From contig VRMN01000003.1 in NCBI GenBank assembly GCA_008690995.1, positions 930,001-994,000 of the forward strand: a DNA stretch of 64,000 bases, given 5' to 3'. The position numbers and the translations under genes are program-made. Source of the DNA: Porphyridium purpureum. Lineage: Eukaryota; Rhodophyta; Bangiophyceae; Porphyridiales; Porphyridiaceae. Within the stretch, counting starts at the first letter, position 1. The number at the start of each line of letters is the position of its first letter. Under the pieces are notes generated by a model. The model worked only from the letters and a program-made list of their open reading frames with translations, had not been told where the DNA came from and did not search any database. Shown here piece by piece: positions 47,219 through 56,577 of this stretch.

Positions 47219-48178
47219 TTACAGCTTGACACTTAGAGCCAGAAGTGTAGAAACGAGCGTGACGCTGATAAGGTTCACGGCCTCATTCGAAAGTACATCC
47301 ACCCCGCTAATACGCGTAACGGAGGCTGGGTACCGGCCCCCAGCCTTCACGCGCACCACGCATTTTGCGTCGAGATCATAGTCTGACGCCTGGAAGACAG
47401 CACCGAGCAAGCTGTCAGTAAGTGAGCCCAAAAACCCCGCGATGGTTCCAAGGGACATGTGCCGGAGTAAATCTCCTACTGAAGCTCCATCCAGACACGC
47501 TATTCCATCGGAGAGCAAACAATGCAAGTTCGAAAGATAAAACACGAGACCGATAAATGCACCGCCAAGTGCAGACGCGATTGTCCCAACAATTGTAATT
47601 CCGCCATTAGTTCCTCGTGGAACGCGGCGAAAGGGTGGCAGCACGAGCCTCGGGGTGTCCCATTCGAATCGGTTGGCCGTGCCGATCTCAGAAGCCCACG
47701 TGTCTCCCGCGGATCCCGCAAAGAAGCACAGATAGAAGACGATCAATGAGCGGCAGATGTCGAGCGACGAAGCTCGTGCAACGCAGCCGAAGGAACAGTC
47801 CGTCCCGCACACAGATCGGAACATGACTGCTGCCAAAACAGCTGGGATCGTAGTGGCGAGGACTTGCGAGCTGTTCCGGCCGTGCGGTGCCTGCGTGGAC
47901 GTGCCATTGCTGTCACCTGCGGAATCTGCGATATCGGAGCGATCAAGCCTGCGCTTCTCTTCTTGGCGCCACTTGGTCAGTCTTGTTCCTGAAAAGTAAA
48001 ACAGCAGCAATGTCAAGCCGAATCGCCATGAACACGACAGCGACGTCGCGCCCACGATGAACGCAGCGATGGCTCCGTCATGGGTGAGACTGCCGCGTCG
48101 ATGGCCCTTGTATGCGGCGACTGACGCAATCACTACGGCGAGGAGGGCGCGAACAATGTCGTGCGCATAGGCTGACAT
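47219..48178 (-). CDS. DUF92/TMEM19-family membrane protein (VTE6-related), 319 aa
   Basis: The protein is mostly hydrophobic, with about six spans. It carries the family marks TRLTKWRQEEKRR after span 2, FAGSAGDTWASEIG, PRGTNGGITIVGT and LGSLTDSLLGAVFQ. The family includes VTE6, a plastid phytyl-phosphate kinase in tocopherol synthesis, and animal TMEM19; related enzymes are polyprenol-type lipid kinases. No obvious plastid leader is present, so location is uncertain and the TMEM19-like branch is equally possible. The DTWASE motif is probably catalytic. A Ser/Asn-rich loop at about 75-105 is longer than typical. Confidence 0.75.
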   Translation of the reverse strand: MSAYAHDIVRALLAVVIASVAAYKGHRRGSLTHDGAIAAFIVGATSLSCSWRFGLTLLLFYFSGTRLTKWRQEEKRRLDRSDIADSAGDSNGTSTQAPHGRNSSQVLATTIPAVLAAVMFRSVCGTDCSFGCVARASSLDICRSLIVFYLCFFAGSAGDTWASEIGTANRFEWDTPRLVLPPFRRVPRGTNGGITIVGTIASALGGAFIGLVFYLSNLHCLLSDGIACLDGASVGDLLRHMSLGTIAGFLGSLTDSLLGAVFQASDYDLDAKCVVRVKAGGRYPASVTRISGVDVLSNEAVNLISVTLVSTLLALSVKL

Positions 48179-48243
48179 GCTTCGTGCTATGTTCCTCGGC
48201 GCCGCCTAAATTCCTTCATGAGCCGCATTCTCGACCTTTTATA

Positions 48244-48933
48244 TTACGAAGTGCCGTTTGTTGCGGTAGAAGCCGAACTCGTTTTCGCGTGGTGGTTCTG
48301 TTTCACGACAGACAGGTATTCTTCTGGTATCTGATCCGCCGAGCAGGACTCATACTTTGCCATCAGGTCCTTGCCCAAGGCCTCGCGGATGGGAGCCAGG
48401 ACATGGGATGCGACAGGCAAGTCCGAACGAACCAGAATGCTTGTCTGCAATACTTGCATAGCTTTGTCTGGGAAGACGATGCGGCTTGTCCTGGTTCTGT
48501 ACCGTTCGTAGCCGAGGTCAGTCATCTCTAGGGCAAATGCAGTCATACTTTTTTGCCGGGACGTGGTGGCACAAAAGATCTCCCAACCCTCCTCATTCCG
48601 GTCGAACAAATCATTTGGCATGTTGATAATCTTTTGGTCCTTGTATGCCCTCCAAATGAGCGCGCGCGCGTCCGTATGAATAGCCTGGAAACCACCGTCC
48701 ACCAACGCGTGCATCATCAAGCGGTATGAAATCGCGCGCGGGTACGCTTGTACCAGAGAGTGAAGAATGAAGTCGCCGGCCTTCACGGTCATCTTCTCCA
48801 TCTTTCGCTGCAGCTCAGTCTTCCCACTCTTACCCTTGCTTCTTTTCAACGTGCTACTCCATCGTGCCAGCGGCGATTGCCGCCATGCAGCGCTACTCGC
48901 CGGGCTCCGCAGTGCTGCAGCGACCGTGCTCAT
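48244..48933 (-). CDS. Paralogue A of an unrecognised mitochondrial-type family, 229 aa
   Basis: I chose the ATG at 48933 because it opens a classic mitochondrial presequence (MSTVAAALRS..ARWSST); ATGs further up (48939, 48951, 49005) are possible. The core starts GDFILHSLVQAYPRAISYR and goes on with ALVDGGF, DARALIWRAYK, FALEMTDLGYERYRTRT and SDLPVASHVLAPIREALGKDL, and closes IPEEYLSV. It is the most diverged of the five copies. It has a longer segment between the DAR helix and the GY strand, as in B and C. No known domain is recognised. The order of helices followed by a possible beta wing suggests a winged-helix-like fold, but that is only a guess. Confidence 0.7.
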   Translation of the reverse strand: MSTVAAALRSPASSAAWRQSPLARWSSTLKRSKGKSGKTELQRKMEKMTVKAGDFILHSLVQAYPRAISYRLMMHALVDGGFQAIHTDARALIWRAYKDQKIINMPNDLFDRNEEGWEIFCATTSRQKSMTAFALEMTDLGYERYRTRTSRIVFPDKAMQVLQTSILVRSDLPVASHVLAPIREALGKDLMAKYESCSADQIPEEYLSVVKQNHHAKTSSASTATNGTS

Positions 48934-49157
48934 CCACATGACGCCATGCATTTGAGTCGCCCACCAAAAAGAAAAGGATACACTGGCACTCAGGATAATG
49001 GGCATTGGTAAGAGATGGCTGAACAAAGTCTGGTTCTGAGTCAGGCAGGGGAATCGCAATGACTTGTTCTCTGTCTGATTGAGCAACGCCGTGTGACATG
49101 AGATTCCTCAGCTGAGGCTTTACTGAATAATTGAAGTGTAGTTTTGGCCGGCTCGCA

Positions 49158-50138
49158 CTAGTTCCAATCGACCTTATACTTCCCTCGCTTCTTTCGTTCA
49201 TTCGACGCCTTTCGACACCACTCGTGGTACGCCGAAACCAACTTTTCGGGACTGCCCTTATCGGCTTCCTGTCCTGCGGCACTTTCACTTGGATCATCCT
49301 GGCGCTTCTCTGCTGATGTGCCGTTGGATTCTCGACTGGTCTCATCGGTCTTGCCTTTGTCATGGGTACTTTCGTCTAGAGACAGGCAGTCTGTCTCCGA
49401 CAGTTGCTCATGCCGTACAGCCGCGAGATACTTCTCCGGTACTTGTTCTGGGAGTGCATACTGGTACTTTTCTGCGAACAATTCTTCGCCGATTGCTTTG
49501 CGAACGGGACGCAAGATGAAGTTTGCGCGCGGTAGATCCGGAATGCTCAAGATCTGTTCCAGCTCTCGTCTTGCTTCGTCAGGAGCTGGGATGGACAGCG
49601 TCCTCTCCAGGTACATGACGTAGCCCTTGTCACTCAGTTCTATTGGGAACGCTCGTAGCGACTTGCTGTTCCTTCGAGTGAGTTCCTTAAAGTCGTGCCA
49701 GCCTTTGTGTTTGGCATCTGGCAAGTTTACATTGCCAAAATGTTTGTGCGCAGCCCAAATGAAGTGCCTCGCCTGCTTGTAATCGCGATTCGGGATAAAG
49801 CCACCCTTGACCAGCGCGTGCAACATTCTGCGGTACGGAATAGCGCGAGGGTAGGCTTGCACTAACGCATACAACATAAAATCCACGTCCTTGAATTTTC
49901 TTGCGCCACCACTCGTCAGCATTGCATTCCTCGGCTGCGACGCAGGCTCTGAAACAAACGCCTCATCTTCCCGTTCGACTGGTCCTTCGTTTTCTTCGCC
50001 TTGGTCAAGCGTCACATCGCCGTGCTGCGCTTGCGTCTCCCGCGCGGCGCTACTGCACGATTTTGCTGGAATTCGATGCCACGAACTGGCGCTACCCCAC
50101 ACGCGCAGCGCGGCTCCAGCTCTTGCGAGGCGCAGCAT
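49158..50138 (-). CDS. Paralogue B of the unrecognised mitochondrial-type family, 326 aa
   Basis: The start MLRLARAGAALRVWG is a basic amphipathic leader; an alternative ATG lies at 50219. The core reads DVDFMLYALVQAYPRAIPYR, MLHALVKGGF, QARHFIWAAHKHF, FPIELSDKGYVMYLERT, LSIPDLPRANFILRP and QVPEKYLAAV. Copy B has an extra acidic Ser/Glu/Lys-rich tail of about 90 residues ending KRGKYKVDWN, which no sister has, and an acidic insert before the core. It is closest to copy C. Function unknown. Confidence 0.75.
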   Translation of the reverse strand: MLRLARAGAALRVWGSASSWHRIPAKSCSSAARETQAQHGDVTLDQGEENEGPVEREDEAFVSEPASQPRNAMLTSGGARKFKDVDFMLYALVQAYPRAIPYRRMLHALVKGGFIPNRDYKQARHFIWAAHKHFGNVNLPDAKHKGWHDFKELTRRNSKSLRAFPIELSDKGYVMYLERTLSIPAPDEARRELEQILSIPDLPRANFILRPVRKAIGEELFAEKYQYALPEQVPEKYLAAVRHEQLSETDCLSLDESTHDKGKTDETSRESNGTSAEKRQDDPSESAAGQEADKGSPEKLVSAYHEWCRKASNERKKRGKYKVDWN

Positions 50139-51157
50139 CCGCACTGACCGCTCCTGGCCCCTTAGTACTTTGAGTCTTGCTCGGGAAAAATCAAGACACA
50201 AAGCGATCGACACCCGCATAGTATTTTTGCAAGCAGCGACATTTATTGACGAAGATCGAGGGACTGATATTCCAACAACGCGACGAAAGCAAGAGACGAC
50301 GCTTTAGCAATACCTGGACATCTCGGCTGTGTATGTCCACTTCGCTTGCGTGTGGCTATCCAAAAGCATTGTTTGCGGACGAAACGAAGAACCAGCGAAC
50401 GATACTCACGATGGAGCGAGTAGCTACTGCCTTCTTTCAATGTCTTCTTTGCTCCATCGCATGTTCTTCGTCATCAGGTTCCCAGCTGTCAGCTTCTCAC
50501 CCATCTGATCTCTCGTCGGATCTCAAGTACAAGATGATTTCCGTTGCATCACAGTAACCATGTGGCGCCCCAAAACCACGCCAAGGCCAGGTCTTAGTGA
50601 GTGACACTTTGATCCGAACACACCACGGCGTGAGCAGAGAGATCCATGGCAGAGACAGGAAAAATATGCAGTCCGCTTCCGCGACCACGAACAGCAGCAG
50701 TCATGCTGAATATCGCCCATTTCATACCAGATCAGACCTCCAAAGCACCAGGGATGATTTTTCCGGTCATGACCACTCAAATTTTGCCTTTCTGACGAAA
50801 CTGCATCGATCTGTTTAGCGTGATTTCGGATGAGCAGGTGGACTTCACTTTACCTGCTTGGCGGAACGGCGACACGTAGATCGACATCGCAATGCCTACT
50901 CGCCTACCGATTCTCACGACATTCGGTAAACTTGACATGCCGCCATCATGGTGGCACAACTGTCACACTGCTCGGCTTTTCTCAGCAAGAGGGTGTGCGC
51001 TGCCTACCATGTTAACCCTGGCCAAGGAACATGGTGCTTTCCCGTTAACGGCCGCCAAGGTTCTTTTGCGCCTCTCTATTTCACAATATCGTATACTGCT
51101 CTTCTCCAACTACTCTCCTGAAGGCCTTTGCGCGACTGCTGATGCGTCATTTACAAC
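50139..51157. other. Gap between paralogues B and C with a decayed family relic
   Basis: About 1 kb without an intact gene. A relic of the same family is recognisable at about 50470-50570 (listed apart). Other frames are short. The B promoter should lie at the left end. Confidence 0.45.
50470..50570 (-). pseudogene. Relic of the paralogue family (C-terminal core fragment)
   Basis: On the minus strand one frame gives ATEIILYLRSDE and a neighbouring frame gives QMGEKLTAGNL. These line up with the SKIILPPVLKA and AMGKQLAGKY parts of copy E and its sisters. The two pieces are in different frames, so it is not coding. Short and therefore uncertain. Confidence 0.35.
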
Positions 51158-51994
51158 TTATTGTACATGCTCTGACGCCGTTGTCTGAGCCGTAAGATGA
51201 ATATTATCTTGTGCCTCCGCTTGGTGTTGCGCAGGACCATCTTGCAGGCCTTGGTCATTCGATGTCAAGTGCTTGAATTTCATTGCCGCGAGAAACTTCT
51301 CGGGTACTTGTTGTGGGCTCACGTACTTGTATTTAGCTGCAAACAGCTCTTCGCCGATGGCCTCGCGCACGGGCGGCAGGATAATATTTGCAGGTGGCAA
51401 GTTAGGAACTTGTAGAATCTTTTCCACTTCTCGCCTTGCTAGATCTGGGACCGCAATATGACGGGTCCTTTCTAAATACTTCATGTACCCGACGTCGTTC
51501 ATCTCGATCGGAAAAATCGTGAGAGCCTTGCACTGTCCTTTCGTTAAGCGTTTGAATCGTTCGAAAACCATAGACTTCGTGTTCTGTATGCTGATCGCAC
51601 GATATCTTTTGCACGAATACCAAATAAAGGACCGCGCGTCTCGATGATGATGCATGCAGCCGGCGTCCACCAACGCACGCATCATCCTTCGGTACGGAAT
51701 CGCGCGCGGATACGCTTGCAGCAACGCGTATAGCATGAAATCCACCTTACTGAAGAACACTTGATACGTGCGTGACCGCACTCTGCGCGAATTTTCCGCT
51801 TCTGAGTTGTCTTTTGCATGGGGCGGCTCTCGTCCGTCCTCCCAATCTTGTTCATCAAACCGCCCTCTACCGTGTGGAACAATTTGCTGGAGTCCGCGTG
51901 CCACGGTGCACCACATCATGGACGGACCTCGACGCCATGCAATACCACTTAGTGCGCTGCGGCGCGCGGCGCTCGCTCTCGTAACGCACATCAT
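51158..51994 (-). CDS. Paralogue C of the unrecognised mitochondrial-type family, 278 aa
   Basis: ATGs at 52015, 51994 and 51991 are all in frame. The leader MCVTRASAARRS with later RRGPSMMW fits mitochondrial import. The core is KVDFMLYALLQAYPRAIPYR, MMRALVDAGC, DARSFIWYSCKRY, FPIEMNDVGYMKYLERTRH, VPNLPPANIILPPVREAIG and QVPEKFLAAM. It is close to copy B over the whole core (for example AIGEELFA.KY.Y in both), pointing to a fairly recent duplication. The acidic stretch before the core is also shared with B. Confidence 0.75.
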   Translation of the reverse strand: MMCVTRASAARRSALSGIAWRRGPSMMWCTVARGLQQIVPHGRGRFDEQDWEDGREPPHAKDNSEAENSRRVRSRTYQVFFSKVDFMLYALLQAYPRAIPYRRMMRALVDAGCMHHHRDARSFIWYSCKRYRAISIQNTKSMVFERFKRLTKGQCKALTIFPIEMNDVGYMKYLERTRHIAVPDLARREVEKILQVPNLPPANIILPPVREAIGEELFAAKYKYVSPQQVPEKFLAAMKFKHLTSNDQGLQDGPAQHQAEAQDNIHLTAQTTASEHVQ

Positions 51995-52089
51995 CCGGAC
52001 ATCTTTTACAAACATCTACACTCGGTCTCAGGATGTATCTGCTCGACGTTCGAAGTTTTATCCCATTGACACTGTGCAAGTCACGCTGA

Positions 52090-52200
52090 CCAATACGAGG
52101 GCATGAATGGTCCTCCACAAAGTCAGATGCCAGAGCGATGATCATGAGGACGATGCGCGTCGCCGGAAGATCAACAAGCTGATATTCATTGAAAAGGTAT
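52090..52200 (-). pseudogene. Relic of the paralogue family (DLP segment)
   Basis: The minus strand encodes LVDLPATRIVLM, matching LSDLPRSKIILP of copy E and DLPRARTILP of copy D. What follows no longer matches the family. The fragment is short, so this is a moderate call. Confidence 0.35.
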
Positions 52201-52529
52201 CCTGCGTCACGGGTTGAGGAATTGGGAACATGTGTGTAAACGGAAGAAGTTGGAAGTGTGGGCCCTGTTTTGGATACTTGCTTCTGAACCTTTGTTTTGT
52301 TCGCTACCTTGTACTCCTGCGCGTTCATCTCGAGGGCAACAGCAGAATGCCCTTTCGAAGAAACATGGAGCCAGCGGCATCGGGGCTCGTGGACAGGGCC
52401 TTGACCAGAGTTTGAATGATGAATTTGGAAAAAAATAAAGAACACTGTCCCGGACTTGCACGCTGTCTCTGTGATAATTCGGCCAATAATGCAGCTTCTG
52501 TCTTCTGGCATTCTGGGCTATCATCGAGT

Positions 52530-52720
52530 CTCGTCCCGTGTATGTATTCCTCAGGCACCTGACAGGGAAACGGATTCTGGTCCACGCAAACTAGCTCTTC
52601 GCTCGGTCGCCTCGCGCATGGGTCCCAAGACATTTCTGCCACGAATAGAATAAGCAAGTTGCGCAAGCTTTCGCGGGATGAGATGTTTTGCCTAGACCAG
52701 AAACACGTGCCAACTCATCA
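52530..52720 (-). pseudogene. Relic of the paralogue family (C-terminal half)
   Basis: Minus-strand frames give KHLIPRKLAQLAYSI then RGRNVLGPMREAT, and a shifted frame gives PSEELVCVD...QVPEEYI. These line up in order with RHIAVPDLARREVEKIL, ANIILPPVREAIG and EELFAAKY...QVPEKFL of copy C. A stop and a frame change interrupt it, so it is a dead copy. It is the best-preserved of the relics. Confidence 0.6.
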
Positions 52721-53395
52721 ACCTGTCATGTCGCAGAAATCTGCGTTGTTCTGTCCCGTCATGCTCTTGTTGTCGTCACGAGCGGCCCAGCTAAAAGCCA
52801 GTCAAACCTTGCTTACGGTATCTGACGGGCCCGCGCGTAGGTTTCGGAAAAGGGGCCTTGCGGCTGGTAGCGAGTTTTGTCTTGTCAAACCACTGTCGCG
52901 CAAAGTTCGGCTTGTTGACTGGAATCGGATGGCACACGGATACTTTGCACCAACTCATGTGGCAACAAATCTGGTGCTGTGCCCCATGGAACACCTCGTC
53001 ATTGGTGTGTGAGGACCTTTCGGCCCTTGGTGCCTGACCTTGCTACTCTCTCGCTGCCTGTTACTCTTCATGCTGCTGCTGCAGTGTCGCCCAATATGCT
53101 GCCGCCATGGTGCTCGACGTCCTGTGCGGCATCACACAGAATCTTGCGCTCTGTGATATGCGCACCATTATGCGTGCGCCTCCCAAATAAACAACCTCAC
53201 GTCGAATTACTTCTGTAGAACAATTGACTTGCTCGTTCTCGCACGGCTATCGTCGGTCTTTTCCAGATCGCCGCGCTCACGGCCCTGGCGAGTCAAGGTA
53301 TCACCTGTCCGCGGTCGCAAAGACGAGGATGCCCATTCATTAACCAAAAAAGATGAGCTTGCGTAACGAACAGATGAAGGACTAGCAGATCCGGT

Positions 53396-54073
53396 TCACT
53401 CGCTTTGCCGGGCCGCAACGTCACTAACGCCGCTTCCTGCGGCCTCAGCCACAGCGCGATAGTCCATCGGCAGTACCGACAGAAATTCTTCCGGTATCTC
53501 GTCTGCTAGAGAGAACTGGTACTTTGTTACCAACTCCTCCCCCATGACCTCACGAACAGGTGGCAGAATGGTTCGTGCTCGCGGGAGGTCAGGATTACTC
53601 AAAATCTTCCCGTTCACCAATTGTTTCACTGAGTCCGGAATCGAAAGATGTCGTGTTCGTTCCTCGTACTGCATGTATCCCTTGTCTGAGAATTCCACGA
53701 CAAAGGATCCTGCCCGGCCTTGGATAACCCCCTGCCGCTCGATCCACTGTGTGTCTCTCGCGGTTGGAATACTGATGTTCCGGAATCTTCTATAAGTTCT
53801 GCTCAAGAAGAAGCGCGCGTCTTGAGACGTGGGAAAGAAGCCGCCTTCCACTAGCGTAGACTGCATGGTTCGATAAGGGATCGCTCGCGGGTAGGCTTGC
53901 ACCAGTGCGTACAGCACAAAGTCCACCGCCGTGAAAGGCTGCGCGTCGGTCTTCGCCGCCACGGCTCCCTCCGTCCCCGAGGCCGCACTACTCCATCGCG
54001 CAGCCACCGATCGCCGCCACGCGGCAACATTCACGACGCTACGCCGTGCAGCGCCAGCCAAAAGGATACTCAT
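53396..54073 (-). CDS. Paralogue D of the unrecognised mitochondrial-type family, 225 aa
   Basis: The ATG at 54073 opens MSILLAGAARRSVVNVAAW...AARWSSAAS, a textbook mitochondrial presequence with an Arg near the presumed cut. The core is AVDFVLYALVQAYPRAIPYR, TLVEGGFF, DARFFLSRTYRRF, SFVVEFSDKGYMQYEERTRH, SNPDLPRARTILPPVREVMG and EIPEEFLSVL. The segment between DAR and GY is about eight residues shorter than in A-C and has the form QWIERQGVIQGRAGS, shared with copy E. The upstream frame (to 54190) has no better start. Confidence 0.75.
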   Translation of the reverse strand: MSILLAGAARRSVVNVAAWRRSVAARWSSAASGTEGAVAAKTDAQPFTAVDFVLYALVQAYPRAIPYRTMQSTLVEGGFFPTSQDARFFLSRTYRRFRNISIPTARDTQWIERQGVIQGRAGSFVVEFSDKGYMQYEERTRHLSIPDSVKQLVNGKILSNPDLPRARTILPPVREVMGEELVTKYQFSLADEIPEEFLSVLPMDYRAVAEAAGSGVSDVAARQSE

Positions 54074-54451
54074 GGTCGATCCGTACTGTTTCTGTCTCTG
54101 AGACGATCTTTTCCGCACCTGCACACCAGAGCACCTGCTCTCGGTCGCAGCGAGATTTCGTTTATCCGGCGACAGAGCGCTGCACAGCAAAGTTAGAGAG
54201 AGGTAGTGGTAGTTCCAAGGAAAGGCGCTTTGTATCGACTATCTCTGCGGGCCTAGAAGAAGAAAAACATGGTGTCTTGTTATCCCGAAAAGACGAACCC
54301 ATCTATGGAGCAAGGAAAGCTTGCTCATTTGAATGCGCATCGACGACGGCGACAACAATGACCAGCACAGCCATACGCCCGGGCCATGCGCGCCCAGCTT
54401 GTGTGCTTCAATACTAGGCGTCCATCCGTGACCTGTTTGTTAGTCGATTTC
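54074..54451. other. Gap between paralogues D and E, nothing recognised
   Basis: 378 bases with the promoter of D and the 3' end of E. Short frames only. Confidence 0.4.
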
Positions 54452-55057
54452 TTACCTTTTACTGTCCATGCTGACTTTCGCGGGCCACTTGCGGGCACGG
54501 AATTCCATGCTCAACACCGACATGTATTCTTCCGGCAAATCTTCTGCGAAGAAGTGCCGGTACTTTCCAGCAAGTTGCTTACCCATGGCCTTCAGCACTG
54601 GCGGTAGAATGATTTTGGAGCGTGGCAAGTCACTCAAACTCAGGATTGAGCTGTGTACAACATGTTCCACTTTATCAGGAGGGACAAAGTGGCGCGTTCT
54701 CGCGTCGAAGAGACGATATCCATTCTCTGATATATCCACCACAAAGGAGCCATTTTGTCCTTTCACCGTGCCATTCCGGTCAAGCCATTCTTGGTCTGCT
54801 GCCGCCGCGATGGTGCCATTCTTATATGTTTTGCAAGTCACTCTTGTGAACAGTTTTGCCTGCTGGACCGAAGGCAAGAATCCAGATTCTACAAGTGCGG
54901 CGTGCATCCTTTTGTATGGAACGGCGCACGGGTAAGCTTGTGCCTGCGCATACAAGATGAGGTCGACAGGTCCGAATAGATCCGCTTCCAAAGTTCCCGG
55001 CTGTCGCACTCGACGTCTCTTGGACCTTGCCGTGCTGCTCCATCGAGCCAGCAGCAT
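54452..55057 (-). CDS. Paralogue E of the unrecognised mitochondrial-type family, 201 aa
   Basis: The first ATG in frame is 55057, giving MLLARWSSTARSKRRR. The frame is open upstream to about 55198 without an ATG, so part of the presequence may come from an unseen exon or the leader is simply short. The core is PVDLILYAQAQAYPCAVPYK, ALVESGFL, QAKLFTRVTCKTY, SFVVDISENGYRLFDARTRH, LSDLPRSKIILPPVLKAMG and DLPEEYMSVL. Several normally fixed residues differ (AQAQAYPCAV for ALVQAYPRAI). It pairs with D by its short middle segment. Confidence 0.7.
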   Translation of the reverse strand: MLLARWSSTARSKRRRVRQPGTLEADLFGPVDLILYAQAQAYPCAVPYKRMHAALVESGFLPSVQQAKLFTRVTCKTYKNGTIAAAADQEWLDRNGTVKGQNGSFVVDISENGYRLFDARTRHFVPPDKVEHVVHSSILSLSDLPRSKIILPPVLKAMGKQLAGKYRHFFAEDLPEEYMSVLSMEFRARKWPAKVSMDSKR

Positions 55058-55345
55058 GGAACGCCATGGAACGCCGTGCAACGCTTCTGGCTCCGCTGCG
55101 CGCACCCACAGTGGCTGATACCGTCCACATGTTGAAGTGCCGTCACTCGCGCCTCTGCGATGTCGAAGAAGAAAGGAGTAAAAGCGTTGAGAGAATGGTC
55201 AATTTTTTTAATATTTCCTAGGTCCATTACTCTCAGGGATTGTGACAGTGTGGCGGCGTGGAATTGATCTGATTCTTGCAAATTGCTTTGGCGCCTCTCA
55301 GATATCAGAAGCGACGGGCATAAGTACAGAATGACGCCGCGTGCA

Positions 55346-55355
55346 TTTTTATATA
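55346..55355 (-). promoter_or_regulatory. TATA box candidate for paralogue E
   Basis: TATATAAAAA on the minus strand, about 290 bases upstream of the E start. It lies inside the 368-base gap 55058-55425, where nothing else is seen. Confidence 0.4.
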
Positions 55356-55425
55356 CTCAAGATCTATCCGTGGTGCGGAATATGGCCCGAGCCAGAGATT
55401 CAAGCAAACACGCACGTGAGCCTTT

Positions 55426-56577
55426 TCATCGAGATCCGAGCGCCTTGATCGAAGATCTGGCGTCGTTCAATTTCTGCTCGGTGAACAGGCGCTCAGCGTC
55501 CGCAAGATCGTTTTGCTGGAGTCGGGAGATGTAGTCCGATTCAACGGACAACAACAACAGCATCTTGAGATCCAGAACAGCCGCTGGTGCCAGATCAAAA
55601 GATTCCGGGCACGCCGGCTGCGCGCTCGTTGGCACGTCTGTATACGACTGTGCACTGATTGTTCTCGACTTTGGCGTTGGGTCGGTGCTTGCATCCTCCC
55701 TATCGTCAAGCATTTCTGCAGGCACCCAATCATCGTCGTCGTCATCATCCCCTACGCAAAGATTCGAGTTGGATGGATTCGTACGAGCAGTCTTGAAAGA
55801 TGGCGCTTGCGAAGTCCGGGTAGACTTTGGAGTCACCATTGTCCCTCCTTTGATCGCAGCAAAACGAAAGACATGGTCTCCTGGCCCGTCGGCGGATGCG
55901 AGAGGCGAGTCGGCCGATGTGCTTTCCGGGTCTATCTGCAAGCGCACCTGCGGCTTACTGAAGTCAAGCACTTCTACTACTGAGCTTTGCGAGTCTTGAC
56001 CATCAGGCCTGCTTGGAGCATCCCTGTGTGCGCTTTTCTTCTGCCCGTTTGCATCTGCAAGGGCATTCAGACTTCCCGTCGCGGCCTCAAGCCTATCGAG
56101 CAGCAATTCTTCCTCGCGGAGGGCGTCCAGGTCTGAGTTGGACAAATTAAGCGACGTGTCCATGCCGCGATGTGAGCCAGCGCGCGAGCTGTTCGAGCTG
56201 CTTGCGCTGGACCGGTTCGCCATATCTTTAAGTCTCGTGCTGAAGCGCGTGCTCTTGCGCTTTTCAGGCGTCCCAGCGGGCTCGCGCGTACCTGGGTGAG
56301 AAAAGTCAAGTTCACCGTTCGTGCCTGGCGCTGACTGAGCGCGTGGTGCCATTGACAATTCACCTTTTACGCCGACGCTGGAGCGCGCACGTGGCGCGAG
56401 AGACGGATTCTCAGGGCTCGAAAAATGCACGCGCGTTCCATCGCTACTGCTGAGCTCCACGGAGCCTTCTCGCGCGTGATCAAGGTCGACGTCCCCCGTC
56501 GGACTAAAGTACACTTTCTGACCGGCCGAGCTCGACTTTGCGCGCCCCGTCTTGATACGCCTCAGCAGCTTGGACAT
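55426..56577 (-). CDS. Unrecognised disordered protein with C-terminal helix, 383 aa
   Basis: The sequence is Ser/Asp/Pro-rich for most of its length. It has a repeated APRARSSVGVKGEL / APRAQSAPGTNGEL pair (about 61-92), several short hydrophobic-acidic patches (EVLDFSKPQVRLQI, VFRFAAIKGGTMV) and an acidic run of seven Asp before WVPAEML. The last 60 residues are predicted helical (LKMLLLLSVESDYISRL, DLADAERLFTEQKL), which could be a coiled coil. No known domain. It may be a regulatory or scaffold protein. The start MSKLLRRIKTGRAK is basic. Confidence 0.55.
   Translation of the reverse strand: MSKLLRRIKTGRAKSSSAGQKVYFSPTGDVDLDHAREGSVELSSSDGTRVHFSSPENPSLAPRARSSVGVKGELSMAPRAQSAPGTNGELDFSHPGTREPAGTPEKRKSTRFSTRLKDMANRSSASSSNSSRAGSHRGMDTSLNLSNSDLDALREEELLLDRLEAATGSLNALADANGQKKSAHRDAPSRPDGQDSQSSVVEVLDFSKPQVRLQIDPESTSADSPLASADGPGDHVFRFAAIKGGTMVTPKSTRTSQAPSFKTARTNPSNSNLCVGDDDDDDDWVPAEMLDDREDASTDPTPKSRTISAQSYTDVPTSAQPACPESFDLAPAAVLDLKMLLLLSVESDYISRLQQNDLADAERLFTEQKLNDARSSIKALGSR

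Larger units (their letters stand above)
51995..53395. other. 1.4-kb gap between paralogues C and D with decayed relics
   Basis: Two relics of the family are visible at about 52090-52200 and 52530-52720. The remainder up to 53395 shows only short frames. No other gene is supported. Confidence 0.5.

Noticed and set aside
52791-52994. 67-residue minus-strand frame in the paralogue cluster
   Set aside because: Shows no resemblance to the family core and no other domain.
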